Of a stretch of DNA of 64,000 bases, positions 48,247 through 57,599 are shown piece after piece. Position 1 is the stretch's first letter, and every line of letters begins with the position of its first letter. Source of the DNA: Micromonospora sp. RHAY321 (lineage in GTDB: Bacteria > Actinomycetota > Actinomycetes > Mycobacteriales > Micromonosporaceae); contig NZ_JAMHIW010000002.1 in assembly GCF_023896955.1 (NCBI RefSeq), positions 496,001 to 560,000 on the forward strand, written 5' to 3'. The translations under genes were made by a program, and so were the position numbers. Under the pieces are notes generated by a model. It saw nothing but the letters and a program-made list of their open reading frames with translations, had not been told where the DNA came from and ran no database searches.

Positions 48247-49547
48247 CGCCACGCCGGGCCGTCCGGGAAGCGGAACTCGGCGATCGACGTGGGCTTCATG
48301 GTGGCGCTGTAGCCGGGCCGCTCGGGCAGCAGGTAGCGGCCACTCCGTGTGCGTACCGGGTCGACGAAGTGTTCGTGCAGGTGGTCGACGTACTCGACCA
48401 TCCGCCCGTCCAGGCCGGTGCCGACGCGCAGGTAGTCGAAGATCGCGAGGTGCTGGACGTACTCGCAGAGGCCGACGCCGCCGGCGTGCGGGCAGACCGG
48501 CACCCCGAACTTCGCGGCCAGCAGCAGCTCCGCGAGGACCTCGTTGACGCCGCCCACCCGGCACGCGTCGATCTGCATCACGCCGATCGCCTCGGCCTGG
48601 AGCAGCTGCTTGAAGATCACCCGGTTGGCGGCCACCTCACCGGTGGCCACCCGGCACCGGCCGTCGGTCAGCTCGGTGACCGCTCGGGCGATCCGGGCGT
48701 GCCCGAGGATGTCGTCGGCGTGCGTGGGCTCCTCGATCCAGTACGGGTCCACCTCGGCCAGCGCCGTCATCGCCGTGATCGCCTCGTCGACGTCCCAGAC
48801 CTGGTTGGCGTCCATCATGAGCAGCGCGTCCGGGCCGATCTCGGCCCGGATGATCCGGGCCCGGCGCAGGTCGTCAGCGAGGGGGCCGCCGACCTTCATC
48901 TTCACCGCCCTCCACCCGTCGTCGTACGCCTGCCGGGTCAGCGCCCGCACCTTGTCGTCGGGGTAGCCGAGCCAGCCGACCGAGGTGGTGTACGAAGGGA
49001 AGCCGATCTCCTTGAGATCCGCGAGCCTGCCATCCCCTCCGATCAATCCCTTGTCGAGGATGGCGGCCGCCTCGTCGGGGGTGAGCGCGTCGGTGATGTG
49101 CCGGAAGTCGACGCTGGCGACGAGTTCGTCGGTGGGCATTTCGGTGAGGAACCGCCACATCGGCTTGCCTGCCAGGGTCGCCCGCAGGTCCCACACCGCG
49201 TTGACCAGGGCGCCGGTCGCCATGTGGATGACGCCCTTCTCCGGGCCCAGCCAGCGCAGCTGCACGTCGGCGCTGAGCGAGCGCCAGAACGCCACCGGCT
49301 CGGCGGCGATCTCCTCGACCGTGCGTCCCCGCACGTGGTGGGCCAGCGCCCGCACCGCCGCACAGGTGATCTCGTTGCCCCGGCCGTTGGTGAAGGTGAA
49401 CCCGGCGCCGGTCGGCCCGGCGTCGGTGCCCAGCTCCACGTACGTCGCCGAGTAGTCGCCCCGGTTGATCGCGTCGGAGCCGTCGCCCCGGGCGGCGGTC
49501 GGGAACCGCACGTCGTGCACCTCGACGGAGGTGATGGTCACGCTCAC
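48243..49547 (-). CDS. L-fuconate dehydratase-like enolase superfamily enzyme
   Basis: A 434-residue enolase-superfamily dehydratase very like L-fuconate dehydratase: VEVHDVRFPTAARGDGSDA at the start, QLRWLGPEKGVIHMATGA, base motif AVKMKVGG, metal ligands in LMMDANQVWDV and WIEEPTHADD, TGE, and PVCPHAGGVGLCEYVQH near the end. It should dehydrate a sugar acid to a 2-keto-3-deoxy acid. Its neighbours are UxaC and UxuB rather than fucose enzymes, and no UxuA or UxaA is present, so the physiological substrate may be mannonate or altronate. It overlaps both neighbours by GTGA. Confidence 0.88.
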   Translation of the reverse strand: MSVTITSVEVHDVRFPTAARGDGSDAINRGDYSATYVELGTDAGPTGAGFTFTNGRGNEITCAAVRALAHHVRGRTVEEIAAEPVAFWRSLSADVQLRWLGPEKGVIHMATGALVNAVWDLRATLAGKPMWRFLTEMPTDELVASVDFRHITDALTPDEAAAILDKGLIGGDGRLADLKEIGFPSYTTSVGWLGYPDDKVRALTRQAYDDGWRAVKMKVGGPLADDLRRARIIRAEIGPDALLMMDANQVWDVDEAITAMTALAEVDPYWIEEPTHADDILGHARIARAVTELTDGRCRVATGEVAANRVIFKQLLQAEAIGVMQIDACRVGGVNEVLAELLLAAKFGVPVCPHAGGVGLCEYVQHLAIFDYLRVGTGLDGRMVEYVDHLHEHFVDPVRTRSGRYLLPERPGYSATMKPTSIAEFRFPDGPAWR

Positions 49548-50977
49548 TGGTCACGCCCTCCGAAGTTGAAGACCCGCTTGGGCAGCCGGTACGCGAGGTC
49601 GACGATGGTCTCGGCGGCCTCGTCCATCGGCAGCCGGTGCTCGGCGACCAGCCGCGCCAGGAAGCCGGCGTCCACCCTCCGCGCCACGTCGTGCCGGACC
49701 GGGATGGAACAGAACGCCCGGGTGTCGTCGACGAACCCGGTGGTGTTGTAGAACCCGGCGGTCTCGGTGACCGTCTCGCGGAACCGGCGCAGCACCTCGG
49801 GGGAGTCCAGGAACCACCAGGGCGCCCCGAGCAGCAGCGCGGCGTAGCCGCCGGCCAGCGGCGCCAGCTCCCGGGTGAAGGTGTCCTCGTCGAGGGTGTA
49901 GAGCACCACCCGCAGCCTGGGGTCGTTGCCGTAGCGCTCCAGCAGCGGGGCGAGCGCGTGCACGTACTCGGTGGCCTGGGGGACGTCGCCGCCGACGTCC
50001 CGGCCGTGCCGGGCGTGCAGCCAGCGGTTGTGGTTGCGCACCGCGCCGGGGTGCAGCTGCATGACCAGGCCGTCGTCGAGGGACATCCGGGCGAACTCCA
50101 CCAGCATGTGCGCCCGGAAGGCCTCCGCGTCGGCCGCGTCGGCCTCGCCGCGCCGGCCCCGGTCGTACAGCCGCGCGGCCTCCTGCGGGGCGAGGTCCAG
50201 CGTGCGGGCGGTGGGGTGACCGTGGTCGGAGGATGTCGCGCCGGCGGCGATGAACGCCTCCCGGCGGGTCCGCAGCGCGGCCAGGTAGCCGGTGTACGTG
50301 CCGGTGTCCGCGCCGGCCAGCTCGCCGAGACGGTCCACGTTGGTCGACCAGCCCTCGAACTCCATGTCCACCACGTCGTCGGGGCGGAAGGTGGTGACCA
50401 CCCGCCCGCCGGGCCCTCCCCAGCCGTCGGCGGCGAGCTTGGCGTGCTGATCGAGGTCGTCCAGGGGAGACTCGGTGGTGGCGAGGACCTCGATGCCGAA
50501 CCGCTCGAACAGCGCCCGGGGCCGGAAGTCCGGCTCGGCGAGCCGGGCGGCCAGCTCGTCGTAGAGGGCGTCGGCGGTGGCCGGGCTCAGCGGGGTGTGC
50601 ACCCCGAACACGGTGCGGAAGGTCTGCTCCAGCCAGAGCCGCGACGGGGTGCCGCGGAACAGGTGCCAGTGCGCGGCGAAACGCCGCCAGATCACCCGGC
50701 CGTCGGTCTCCACCGGGCTGCCGTCGCGGGTGGGCACGCCCAGGTCCGCAGGGGGTACGCCCTGGCTGAGCAGCATCCGGGTCAGGTAGTGGTCGGGCAC
50801 GATGAGCAGCTGCGCCGGGTCCGGGAACGGCTGGTCCTCGGCGAGCAGGGCCGGGTCGACGTGCCCGTGCGGCGAGATGATGGGTTGCTCCGCCGCGAGG
50901 GCGTACAGCTCCCGGGCCAGCGCGCGCTGGCCGGGCTCGGGTGGCAGGAGCAGGTCGGTGTGGTTGAACGTCGGCAC
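49544..50977 (-). CDS. uxaC: Uronate isomerase
   Basis: A 477-residue amidohydrolase-superfamily isomerase. ISPHGHVDP gives the HxH metal site near residue 35, LLIVPDHYLTRMLLSQG and WRRFAAHWHLFRGTPSRLWL are typical UxaC blocks, and MQLHPGAVRNHN and DTRAFCSIPVRHDVARRVD lie towards the end. It interconverts D-glucuronate/D-fructuronate or D-galacturonate/D-tagaturonate. GTG 50977 is chosen for its GGAG ribosome-binding site and family start. The stop overlaps the enolase-family start (GTGA). Confidence 0.92.
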   Translation of the reverse strand: MPTFNHTDLLLPPEPGQRALARELYALAAEQPIISPHGHVDPALLAEDQPFPDPAQLLIVPDHYLTRMLLSQGVPPADLGVPTRDGSPVETDGRVIWRRFAAHWHLFRGTPSRLWLEQTFRTVFGVHTPLSPATADALYDELAARLAEPDFRPRALFERFGIEVLATTESPLDDLDQHAKLAADGWGGPGGRVVTTFRPDDVVDMEFEGWSTNVDRLGELAGADTGTYTGYLAALRTRREAFIAAGATSSDHGHPTARTLDLAPQEAARLYDRGRRGEADAADAEAFRAHMLVEFARMSLDDGLVMQLHPGAVRNHNRWLHARHGRDVGGDVPQATEYVHALAPLLERYGNDPRLRVVLYTLDEDTFTRELAPLAGGYAALLLGAPWWFLDSPEVLRRFRETVTETAGFYNTTGFVDDTRAFCSIPVRHDVARRVDAGFLARLVAEHRLPMDEAAETIVDLAYRLPKRVFNFGGRDQ

Positions 50978-51002
50978 GGGGATGGGCTCCTCGTCTCCTG
51001 TG

Positions 51003-52331
51003 TCAGCGGGGGGTGAGCAGGTCGGCGACCCGGACCGGTTGACCGGTCTCGAAGGAGCGGTTGGCGGCCAGGCCGGTGAGCAGGGCCAGGGCGCCGTCGT
51101 CGGCGGTGGCGGCGCGGTCCAGCGGGTCGGGGTGACCACCGAAGAGCACCCCGGTCATCCGGGCGTCCGCGCCGCCGTGCCCCTGCCGGGTGCGGCCCTC
51201 GACCGGGATCTGCCGGGGTGGGGCCCAGAACGGGCGGAGGGTGAGCGTCGCGCCGCCGCCCTCGGCGGGTGCCTCGGCGCCGTGCAGCGCGGCGCCCTTG
51301 ACCGCGCCGGCGGTGCCCCGGTCGACGAAGTCGTTCTCGGTGACCTCCAACTCCAGCCGGCCCCGGCTGCCGTTGACCATCACCCGGTAGCCCTCCCAGG
51401 GGGAGTACGCGGTGAGGTGGTAGGTCATGGTGGCGCCGGTGGAGTAGCGGGCGAGGACCGCCATGTCGTCCTCGATGCTCACCCCGGGGGCGAACACGTT
51501 GCGGTCGCGCTGGTAGCCGTCCTCGGCCTCGGCGTCGAGGTACAGCTCGCGCAGCCGGGGATGGGCGTCCAGCCGCAGCGCGAACGGGTCGTCGGCGGCG
51601 GCGGGGAAGCCGTACGCCCGGTCGTAGTCGCGGGCGTAGCCGTGCCGGCGGCCGTCCTCGCCGTAGAAGAACAGCCGCCCGGCCGCGTACACCTCGACGG
51701 GGGTGGCGGCCAGCCACCAGTTGACCAGGTCGAAGTGGTGGCTGGCCTTGTGCACCATCAGGCCGCCGGAGGTGGCCTTGTCCCGGTGCCAGCGGCGGAA
51801 GTAGTCGGCTCCGTGTCGCACGTCGAGCAGCCACTCGAAGTGCACCGAGCCGATCTCACCGACCGCGCCGTCGGCGAGCAGCTTGCGGACCTGCTCGTGC
51901 AGCGGGTTGTAGCGGTAGTTGAAGGCGACCGTCACCCGGCCGCCGGTCTCCGTCACCGCGTCCAGGATCCGCCGGCAGCGCGGAGCATCCACGGTCATCG
52001 GCTTCTCGGTGACGACCTCGCGGCCGGCGCGCAGGGCGGCCACCACGTACTCGTCGTGGGTGACGTCCACGCTGGTCACCAGGACGACGTCGACCCGCTC
52101 CTTGTCCAGCATGGCCAGGAATTCGCCGGCCGGGTACGTGGGCACCGGGCGGTGCCCCAGCTCGGTCAGCCAGCGGTTGTGCGCGTCCATCCGGGCCTGG
52201 TTGACGTCGGCGAAGGCGACCAGCTCGGTGGAGTCGGCGTGGTCGAGCACCAGGGCCCGGACGAACATCTCCGCCCGCGCGCCGGTGCCCACGACGGCGT
52301 ACCGGACCCGGCCGTCGGCTCTCGGTGACAT
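51003..52331 (-). CDS. Gfo/Idh/MocA family oxidoreductase, first gene of hexuronate operon
   Basis: A 442-residue NAD(P)-dependent oxidoreductase: VRYAVVGTGARAEMFVRAL, VLVTSVDVTHDEYVVAAL, VTEKPMTVD (EKP) near 105, and FNYRYNPLHEQVRKLLADG; the second domain has GLMVHKASHHFDLVNWW with the conserved His pair. ATG 52331 lies behind GGAGG. It opens the minus-strand operon and is divergent from the LacI regulator; a CTGCAAAGGTTTGCAG palindrome lies 24 bp upstream of its start codon. The exact sugar substrate is unknown. Confidence 0.87.
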   Translation of the reverse strand: MSPRADGRVRYAVVGTGARAEMFVRALVLDHADSTELVAFADVNQARMDAHNRWLTELGHRPVPTYPAGEFLAMLDKERVDVVLVTSVDVTHDEYVVAALRAGREVVTEKPMTVDAPRCRRILDAVTETGGRVTVAFNYRYNPLHEQVRKLLADGAVGEIGSVHFEWLLDVRHGADYFRRWHRDKATSGGLMVHKASHHFDLVNWWLAATPVEVYAAGRLFFYGEDGRRHGYARDYDRAYGFPAAADDPFALRLDAHPRLRELYLDAEAEDGYQRDRNVFAPGVSIEDDMAVLARYSTGATMTYHLTAYSPWEGYRVMVNGSRGRLELEVTENDFVDRGTAGAVKGAALHGAEAPAEGGGATLTLRPFWAPPRQIPVEGRTRQGHGGADARMTGVLFGGHPDPLDRAATADDGALALLTGLAANRSFETGQPVRVADLLTPR

Positions 52332-52354
52332 TGGGTCGCCTCCCCCCGGTGATC

Positions 52355-52370
52355 CTGCAAAGGTTTGCAG
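52355..52370. promoter_or_regulatory. LacI-type operator CTGCAAAGGTTTGCAG
   Basis: A perfect palindrome, CTGCAAA and TTTGCAG around GG, 24 bp upstream of the oxidoreductase start in the divergent control region. It has the shape of GalR/LacI sites, and a related site lies in the lacI-side promoter. Confidence 0.7.
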
Positions 52371-52497
52371 TGAAGTAATCACGCTCGATCCGATGGCGTC
52401 AACGAGAGCCGCACAATCGGCGGTAAATGTCAGTGTTTGCGAGCCTGGAAAATGACCATTGGGAGCGCTGGCGCAACAGAACCGTAATCGTCCACCG

Positions 52498-52526
52498 TTG
52501 ACACTGGCGCAACCGTTTGCATTAAT
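52498..52526 (+). promoter_or_regulatory. Promoter of the LacI-ABC operon with embedded operator
   Basis: A consensus TTGACA (52498-52503) and ATTAAT (52521-52526) are separated by 17 bp. The spacer contains GCGCAACCGTTTGCA (52507-52521), a diverged copy of the CTGCAAA/TTTGCAG operator, suggesting autorepression. Confidence 0.65.
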
Positions 52527-52572
52527 GGGCCACACCCACGTGACCGCCGCCACATCGGACGAAGGGGCCGCC

Positions 52573-53703
52573 GTGCCAGTCACCATCCGGGACGTCGCCC
52601 GTGCCTCCGGGGTGCACATCTCCACCGTGTCCCGCACCTTCTCCGCTCCGCACCTCGTCAACCCGGAGACCCGGGTCCGGGTGCTGGCGTGCGCGGAGGA
52701 TCTGGGCTACCGGCCGAACCGGGCCGCCCGGGCACTGATCACCGGGCGGACGCACAACATCGGGCTGATCATCGCGGACATCGCGAACCCGTTCTTCCCG
52801 CCGCTGATCAAGGCGGCGGAGAGCCAGGCCCGGCACCGCGACTACCACGTCTTCGTGGCCGACACCAACGAGGACCCGACCGCCGAGGAGGAGCTGGTCC
52901 ACGCGTTGGCCAAGCAGGTCGACGGGGTGCTGCTGTGCAGCCCGCGCATGAGCAACAGCCTGATCGAGCAGCTCAGCCGCGAGGTGCCGTTGGTGGTGGT
53001 GAACCGCCAGGTGACCGGCCTGCCCTGCGTGCTGATGGACGTCGGGCAGGGAGCGCGGGCGGCGATCGAGCACCTCATCGGCCTGGGCCACGACCGCATC
53101 GCGCTCCTGGGCGGGCCGCGCAGCTCGTGGACCAACCGGGAGATGCGCCGGGCCGCCGCCACGGCCGCCCGGGCCGGCGGCGCCGAGTTGACGCTGCTCG
53201 GCCCGAACGCGCCCACCGAGACCGGTGGTTCCGCCATCGCCGAGCAGGTGCGGCGCAGCGGCGTGTCGGCCGTGCTCGCCTACAACGACCTGATGGCGAT
53301 CGGCCTCATCGAGGGGCTGGACGCGCTCGGGGTCCGGGTGCCGCAGGAGGTGAGCGTCGTCGGGGTCGACGACATCGCCCTGAGCCGGCTCACCCGCCCC
53401 AAACTGACGACGGTGGCCACACCCACCGCGGCCGCCGGCCGGACGGCCGTCGACATGTTGCTGCAACAGGACAGCGAGTCACCGCGCGGTGCGCGGGGGC
53501 TCGGTGTCGGCACGGCGCTCGGCGTCCGTCGTACCACCGCACAGGTAATGCTCCAGACCGACCTGGTCATCCGCGACTCGACCGGCCCGGGCCCGCAGGC
53601 CCGACCGGCACGTCCCCTGGCCGCGCCGCTGGGCCCGGACCCGCATTGCCCTGCGGGCCCGGGCACCCCGACCGCGGCCACCGGTGACGCCGTCGCCTCC
53701 TAA
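52573..53703 (+). CDS. LacI family transcriptional regulator
   Basis: A 376-residue LacI/GalR regulator. HTH at the very start (VTIRDVARASGVHISTVSRT), hinge RAARALITGRTHNIGLII, then a periplasmic-binding-like ligand domain (DIANPFFPPLIKAAESQARH, VSVVGVDDIALS). GTG 52573 is chosen from AAGGGG spacing and because the HTH begins there; ATG 52525 would sit on the promoter's -10 region. An unusual Pro/Ala-rich tail follows the normal end. It probably represses both divergent operons until a hexuronate or pectin oligomer is bound. Confidence 0.92.
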   Translation: MPVTIRDVARASGVHISTVSRTFSAPHLVNPETRVRVLACAEDLGYRPNRAARALITGRTHNIGLIIADIANPFFPPLIKAAESQARHRDYHVFVADTNEDPTAEEELVHALAKQVDGVLLCSPRMSNSLIEQLSREVPLVVVNRQVTGLPCVLMDVGQGARAAIEHLIGLGHDRIALLGGPRSSWTNREMRRAAATAARAGGAELTLLGPNAPTETGGSAIAEQVRRSGVSAVLAYNDLMAIGLIEGLDALGVRVPQEVSVVGVDDIALSRLTRPKLTTVATPTAAAGRTAVDMLLQQDSESPRGARGLGVGTALGVRRTTAQVMLQTDLVIRDSTGPGPQARPARPLAAPLGPDPHCPAGPGTPTAATGDAVAS

Positions 53704-53722
53704 TGCCGAGGAGTGAGCGCAC

Positions 53723-55072
53723 ATGCACCCCGCAACGCCCCCCACCACTGACACGCCCGTCGGGCGCACTCACCGTACCGCGCTGCCCCGGCGGCGGCTG
53801 CTGCGCGGCCTGCTCGCCGTGACGGTCGCCGCCCCGCTGATGTTCGGTGCCGCCGCCTGCGGAGACGACGACGACGGCGCCGCCGACCCGAACGCCCCGG
53901 TCAAGCTCTCCATCTTCTGGTGGGGCGGCGACGCCCGGGCCAAGCTGACCGAGGACGCGCTGGCCCTCTACACCAGGAAGCACCCGAACGTGACGTTCGA
54001 GAAGACCTGGCAGGCCAACCAGGGCTACTTCGACAAGCTGGCCACCCTCACCGCTGGCGGCAACCCGCCGGACCTGTTCCAGATCGACGACAACTACCTG
54101 GCCGAGTACGCGGCCCGCAACAGCACGCTCGACCTCACCTCGTACCAGAAGTCCGGGAAGCTGGACACCTCCAAGTTCCCGGAGAGCCTCTGGCAGTACG
54201 GCGTGGTCGACGGCAAGCTCGCCGGCCTGGCCGCCGGGGAGAACACGCAGGGCCTCGTCTACAACAAGACGCTGCTGACCAGGCACAACCTGCCCGAGCC
54301 CACCACCGGAATGTCGTGGGAGCAGCACATCGCCTGGGCCGAGCAGGTCACCGCCAGGACCAAGGTGCCCGGCACCCAGGACCCGAGCGCCGACTACAAG
54401 GCGTTCTGGGTCTGGCTGCGCCAGCAGGGCAAGGACCTCTACAAGGGCAACGAGCTGGGCTTCACCGCCGAGGACGTGACCAGGTGGTTCGAGCTGTGGA
54501 AGGGCGCCCGGGACCGCAAGGCCACCCCGACCCCCGACGTCATCCACGAGGGCAACGCCACCGACATCACCAAGCAGTTGGTGGTCACCGGCAAGGCGGC
54601 GACCTCCTGGGTCTGGGCCAACCAGATGCCCGACCTGAAGAAGAACACCAAGGACGAGCTGGGCGTCATCGCGTACCCCGGTGACCCGAGCGCGCAGTGG
54701 GCGCGCGCCTCGATGTACTGGTCGGTGTTCAAGGGCAGCAAGAACAGGGACATCGCGGTCGACGTGATCAACTTCCTGAACAACGACCAGGAGGCGGTCA
54801 AGCTGCTCGGCACCGACCGCGGTCTGCCGTCCAACCTGGACCTGCGCCGCGTGGTCAGCGACGGCACCACCGACCCGGCCATGAAGCAGTCCATCGCCGT
54901 CGAGGCGGAGCTGACCCAGAAGTTCGGCAAGTCGCCGCAGGTGCCGATCAAGGGGCACAGCAAGGTCAAGTCCGAGCTGATCAAGGCCGCCGAGAACGCC
55001 CAGTACGGCCGGGCCACCCCCGCCCAGGCCGCCGCCCAGTTCATCGAGGCGTGCAAGTCCGCCATCGCCTGA
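53723..55072 (+). CDS. Sugar ABC transporter substrate-binding lipoprotein
   Basis: A 449-residue family 1 extracellular solute-binding protein. The N-terminus carries RRRLLRG before a hydrophobic stretch and lipobox AAAC (Cys46), so both Tat-like and lipoprotein features are visible. Mature part: PVKLSIFWWGGDARAKLTED, NPPDLFQIDDNYLAEYAAR, LAAGENTQGLVYNKTLL and AFWVWLRQQG. It is followed directly by MalF- and MalG-type permeases. The importer likely brings in pectin-derived oligouronides, judged from the catabolic neighbours; an ATPase gene is absent and a shared MsiK-type ATPase is expected elsewhere. Confidence 0.92.
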   Translation: MHPATPPTTDTPVGRTHRTALPRRRLLRGLLAVTVAAPLMFGAAACGDDDDGAADPNAPVKLSIFWWGGDARAKLTEDALALYTRKHPNVTFEKTWQANQGYFDKLATLTAGGNPPDLFQIDDNYLAEYAARNSTLDLTSYQKSGKLDTSKFPESLWQYGVVDGKLAGLAAGENTQGLVYNKTLLTRHNLPEPTTGMSWEQHIAWAEQVTARTKVPGTQDPSADYKAFWVWLRQQGKDLYKGNELGFTAEDVTRWFELWKGARDRKATPTPDVIHEGNATDITKQLVVTGKAATSWVWANQMPDLKKNTKDELGVIAYPGDPSAQWARASMYWSVFKGSKNRDIAVDVINFLNNDQEAVKLLGTDRGLPSNLDLRRVVSDGTTDPAMKQSIAVEAELTQKFGKSPQVPIKGHSKVKSELIKAAENAQYGRATPAQAAAQFIEACKSAIA

Positions 55073-55103
55073 CCGCCCCACCAGGCGAGGAGAGGAGCTG
55101 TTG

Positions 55104-56087
55104 GTGGCGTTGACCACGGCGCCCGACCCGACCCGACGCGGCCCCGGATCCGCCCGGGCCCACACCGACAGGCGTGGGCCCGGACGCTTCCGGCACAGCG
55201 AAGGTCTGGCGGGGTACGTCTTCCTGTCGCCGTGGCTCATCGGCCTGATGGGTGTCACGGCGGTCCCCATGCTGCTGTCGCTGTACCTGAGCTTCACCAA
55301 CTACGACATCCTCACCCCCTTCTCCGAGGTGGAGTGGGTGGGGCTGGCCAACTACGAACGGATGTTCACCGCCGACCCGTCGTACTGGCACGCGGTGCGG
55401 GTGACCCTGACCTTCGCGCTGATCGCCGTGCCGCTGAAGCTGGCCGCGGCGCTCGGTGTGGCGCTGCTGCTCAACCGCGCCTGGCGCGGCGTCGGGCTGT
55501 TCCGCGGGCTGTTCTACCTGCCGTCGCTGCTCGGCGGGAGCGTGGCGCTGGCCATCGTCTGGGTCAACATGTTCAACCGCGACGGCGCGTTCAACTCGCT
55601 GCTGAGCCTCTTCGGCATCCAGGGCAAACCGTGGGTCAACGACCCGGACTGGGCCCTCGAAACGTTGATGGTGCTGGCCATCTGGCAGTTCGGCGCGCCG
55701 ATGGTGATCTTCCTGGCCGGGCTCAAGCAGGTGCCCACCGAGCTGTACGAGGCCGCGTCGGTCGACGGCGCCGGCCGGTTCCGCCAGTTCCGCAACGTCA
55801 CCCTGCCGATGCTCTCTCCGGTGATCTTCTTCAACCTGGTACTGGAGACCATCAACGGCTTCCAGGGCTTCACCGCGGCGTTCGTGCTCAGCAACGGCAC
55901 CGGCGGCCCGGTCGACTCCACCCTGATGTACACGCTCAACCTCTACATCACCGGCTTCACCGAACTCGACATGGGCTACGCCTCGGCGATGGCCTGGGTG
56001 TTCCTGCTCGCCATCGCGGTGATCACCGCGGTCTTCTTCAGCACCGGACGGTTCTGGGTGCACTACTCCGACGGGGAGGACCGGTGA
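55104..56087 (+). CDS. Sugar ABC transporter permease, MalF type
   Basis: A 327-residue inner-membrane permease with six helices (first YVFLSPWLIGLMGVTAVPML) and the EAA loop EAASVDGAGRFRQFRNVTLP that docks the ATPase. GTG 55104 is chosen by distance from GGAG; TTG 55101 is adjacent. Its stop overlaps the next start (TGATG). Confidence 0.93.
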   Translation: MALTTAPDPTRRGPGSARAHTDRRGPGRFRHSEGLAGYVFLSPWLIGLMGVTAVPMLLSLYLSFTNYDILTPFSEVEWVGLANYERMFTADPSYWHAVRVTLTFALIAVPLKLAAALGVALLLNRAWRGVGLFRGLFYLPSLLGGSVALAIVWVNMFNRDGAFNSLLSLFGIQGKPWVNDPDWALETLMVLAIWQFGAPMVIFLAGLKQVPTELYEAASVDGAGRFRQFRNVTLPMLSPVIFFNLVLETINGFQGFTAAFVLSNGTGGPVDSTLMYTLNLYITGFTELDMGYASAMAWVFLLAIAVITAVFFSTGRFWVHYSDGEDR

Positions 56088-56986
56088 TGGTGACGGTGAC
56101 CCCGACGGCCGACGCGCCGACCGGAACGACGCCGACCACCCGTCGTCGGCCCGGCGGCCGGCCGGTGCTGCGGCTGCTCATCCTGGTGGCGATCGTCGCG
56201 GTGGTGCTCTACCCACTGTTCTGGATGGTCGGGACCTCGATGAAGTCCCAGGAGGAGATCGTCAACAACCTCGGGCTGCTGCCCGAGCGGTTCACCCCGG
56301 GCAACTACACCGCCGGGTGGTCCAACTTCGACGTCAGCTTCGGCCGGTTCTTCCTCAACAGCGCCATGGTCAGCCTGCTCACCGTCGTCGGCAACGGGCT
56401 CTCCTGCCTGCTGGCCGCGTACGCCTTCGCGCGGCTGCGGTTCCGGCTGCGCGGCGTGTGGTTCGCCGTCATGATCGGCACGCTGCTGCTGCCCCAACAC
56501 GTCCTGATCGTGCCGCAGTACATCCTGTTCCGGACGTTGGGACTGGTCGGCGGCGACTGGCCCTACCTGCCACTGCTCATCCCGCAGTTCCTGGCCACCG
56601 AGGCGTTCTTCGTCTTCCTGATGGTGCAGTTCATGCGCGGCGTCCCGCGCGAGCTGGACGAGGCGGCCCGGATCGACGGCGCCGGCCCGTACGGCATCTT
56701 CCGGCACATCATCCTGCCGCTGAGCCGCCCCGCGCTGGTCACCACGGCGATCTTCTCGTTCATCTGGACCTGGAACGACTTCTTCCGGCAGCTGGTCTTC
56801 CTGTCCCAACTGGAGGACTACACCGTGCCGGTCGCGCTGACCCTGTTCATCGACTCCACCAGCCAGAGCGCGGTCGGGCCGATGTTCGCCATGTCGGTGC
56901 TGTCGCTGCTGCCGGTCTTCCTGTTCTTCGTCGCGTTCCAGCGGATGCTCGTCGAGGGGATCAACACCAGTGGCATCAAGGGCTGA
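56087..56986 (+). CDS. Sugar ABC transporter permease, MalG type
   Basis: A 299-residue inner-membrane permease: six helices (VLRLLILVAIVAVVLYPLFW first), segment FTPGNYTAGWSNFDVSFGRF, EAA loop DEAARIDGAGPYGIFRHIIL and the conserved GMFAMS-type end. ATG 56087 overlaps the MalF-type stop. It overlaps the next gene by 17 bp. Confidence 0.93.
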   Translation: MVTVTPTADAPTGTTPTTRRRPGGRPVLRLLILVAIVAVVLYPLFWMVGTSMKSQEEIVNNLGLLPERFTPGNYTAGWSNFDVSFGRFFLNSAMVSLLTVVGNGLSCLLAAYAFARLRFRLRGVWFAVMIGTLLLPQHVLIVPQYILFRTLGLVGGDWPYLPLLIPQFLATEAFFVFLMVQFMRGVPRELDEAARIDGAGPYGIFRHIILPLSRPALVTTAIFSFIWTWNDFFRQLVFLSQLEDYTVPVALTLFIDSTSQSAVGPMFAMSVLSLLPVFLFFVAFQRMLVEGINTSGIKG

Positions 56987-57599
56987 GCGGCAGGACACCG
57001 GCGGACGGCGGGACTGGTGCGACGTCGCCCGGGACGCCGCCGACCTGGCGCTGCTCGGCATCCTGCTGGTGCTGGCGGCGGTCCCGCTGGTCACCGCGGC
57101 CGCGGCGGTCGGCACCGCCAGCGCGGCGGTGCACGACTGGACGCGTACCGGCGGTTGGCCGTCGGCAGGGGCCACCGTGCGCCGGTTCGGCCGCTCGGTG
57201 CTGCCCGGCGTGCCGGTCAGCCTGCTCGCGGTCGCCGTGGCCGGGCTGCTCGGGGCCGACCTGGCGGCCCTGGCCACCGGCCGGGTGCCGGGCGGCCCGC
57301 CCGCGTTGCTGGTGACCGCACTGGTCACGGCCGGTCTGGTCGGGTGGGCCGGGCTGGTCGTCGTCGAGGTGGGCGGGAACGGGGGCGGGCGGTGGCGGGC
57401 CGGTGCCCGATCGGCCGCCCGCGCCTGCCTCGACGCGCCCACCCGCTGGGCCGCGCTCACCGGGGTGACCGTGGTGGCCGGCCTGCTCGCCGCCCTGGTC
57501 ACCCCCGTGGCGCTGCCGATCCTCGCCGGTTACACGCTGGCCGCCCTGCACGCCGTCGCCGGTCGCCGGCCGGTCGGCGCCCACCCGGAGCTGTCGTGA
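56970..57599 (+). CDS. DUF624-like membrane protein
   Basis: A 209-residue protein with about five hydrophobic helices (LALLGILLVLAAVPLVTAAA; GVPVSLLAVAVAGLLGADLA; PALLVTALVTAGLVGWAGLV; WAALTGVTVVAGLLAALVTP). Order and context match DUF624/YesV-like proteins that accompany oligosaccharide ABC importers in pectin loci; their role is unknown. GTG 56970 lies within the end of the permease gene, and the stop overlaps the next start (GTGA). Confidence 0.7.
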   Translation: MASRAERQDTGGRRDWCDVARDAADLALLGILLVLAAVPLVTAAAAVGTASAAVHDWTRTGGWPSAGATVRRFGRSVLPGVPVSLLAVAVAGLLGADLAALATGRVPGGPPALLVTALVTAGLVGWAGLVVVEVGGNGGGRWRAGARSAARACLDAPTRWAALTGVTVVAGLLAALVTPVALPILAGYTLAALHAVAGRRPVGAHPELS

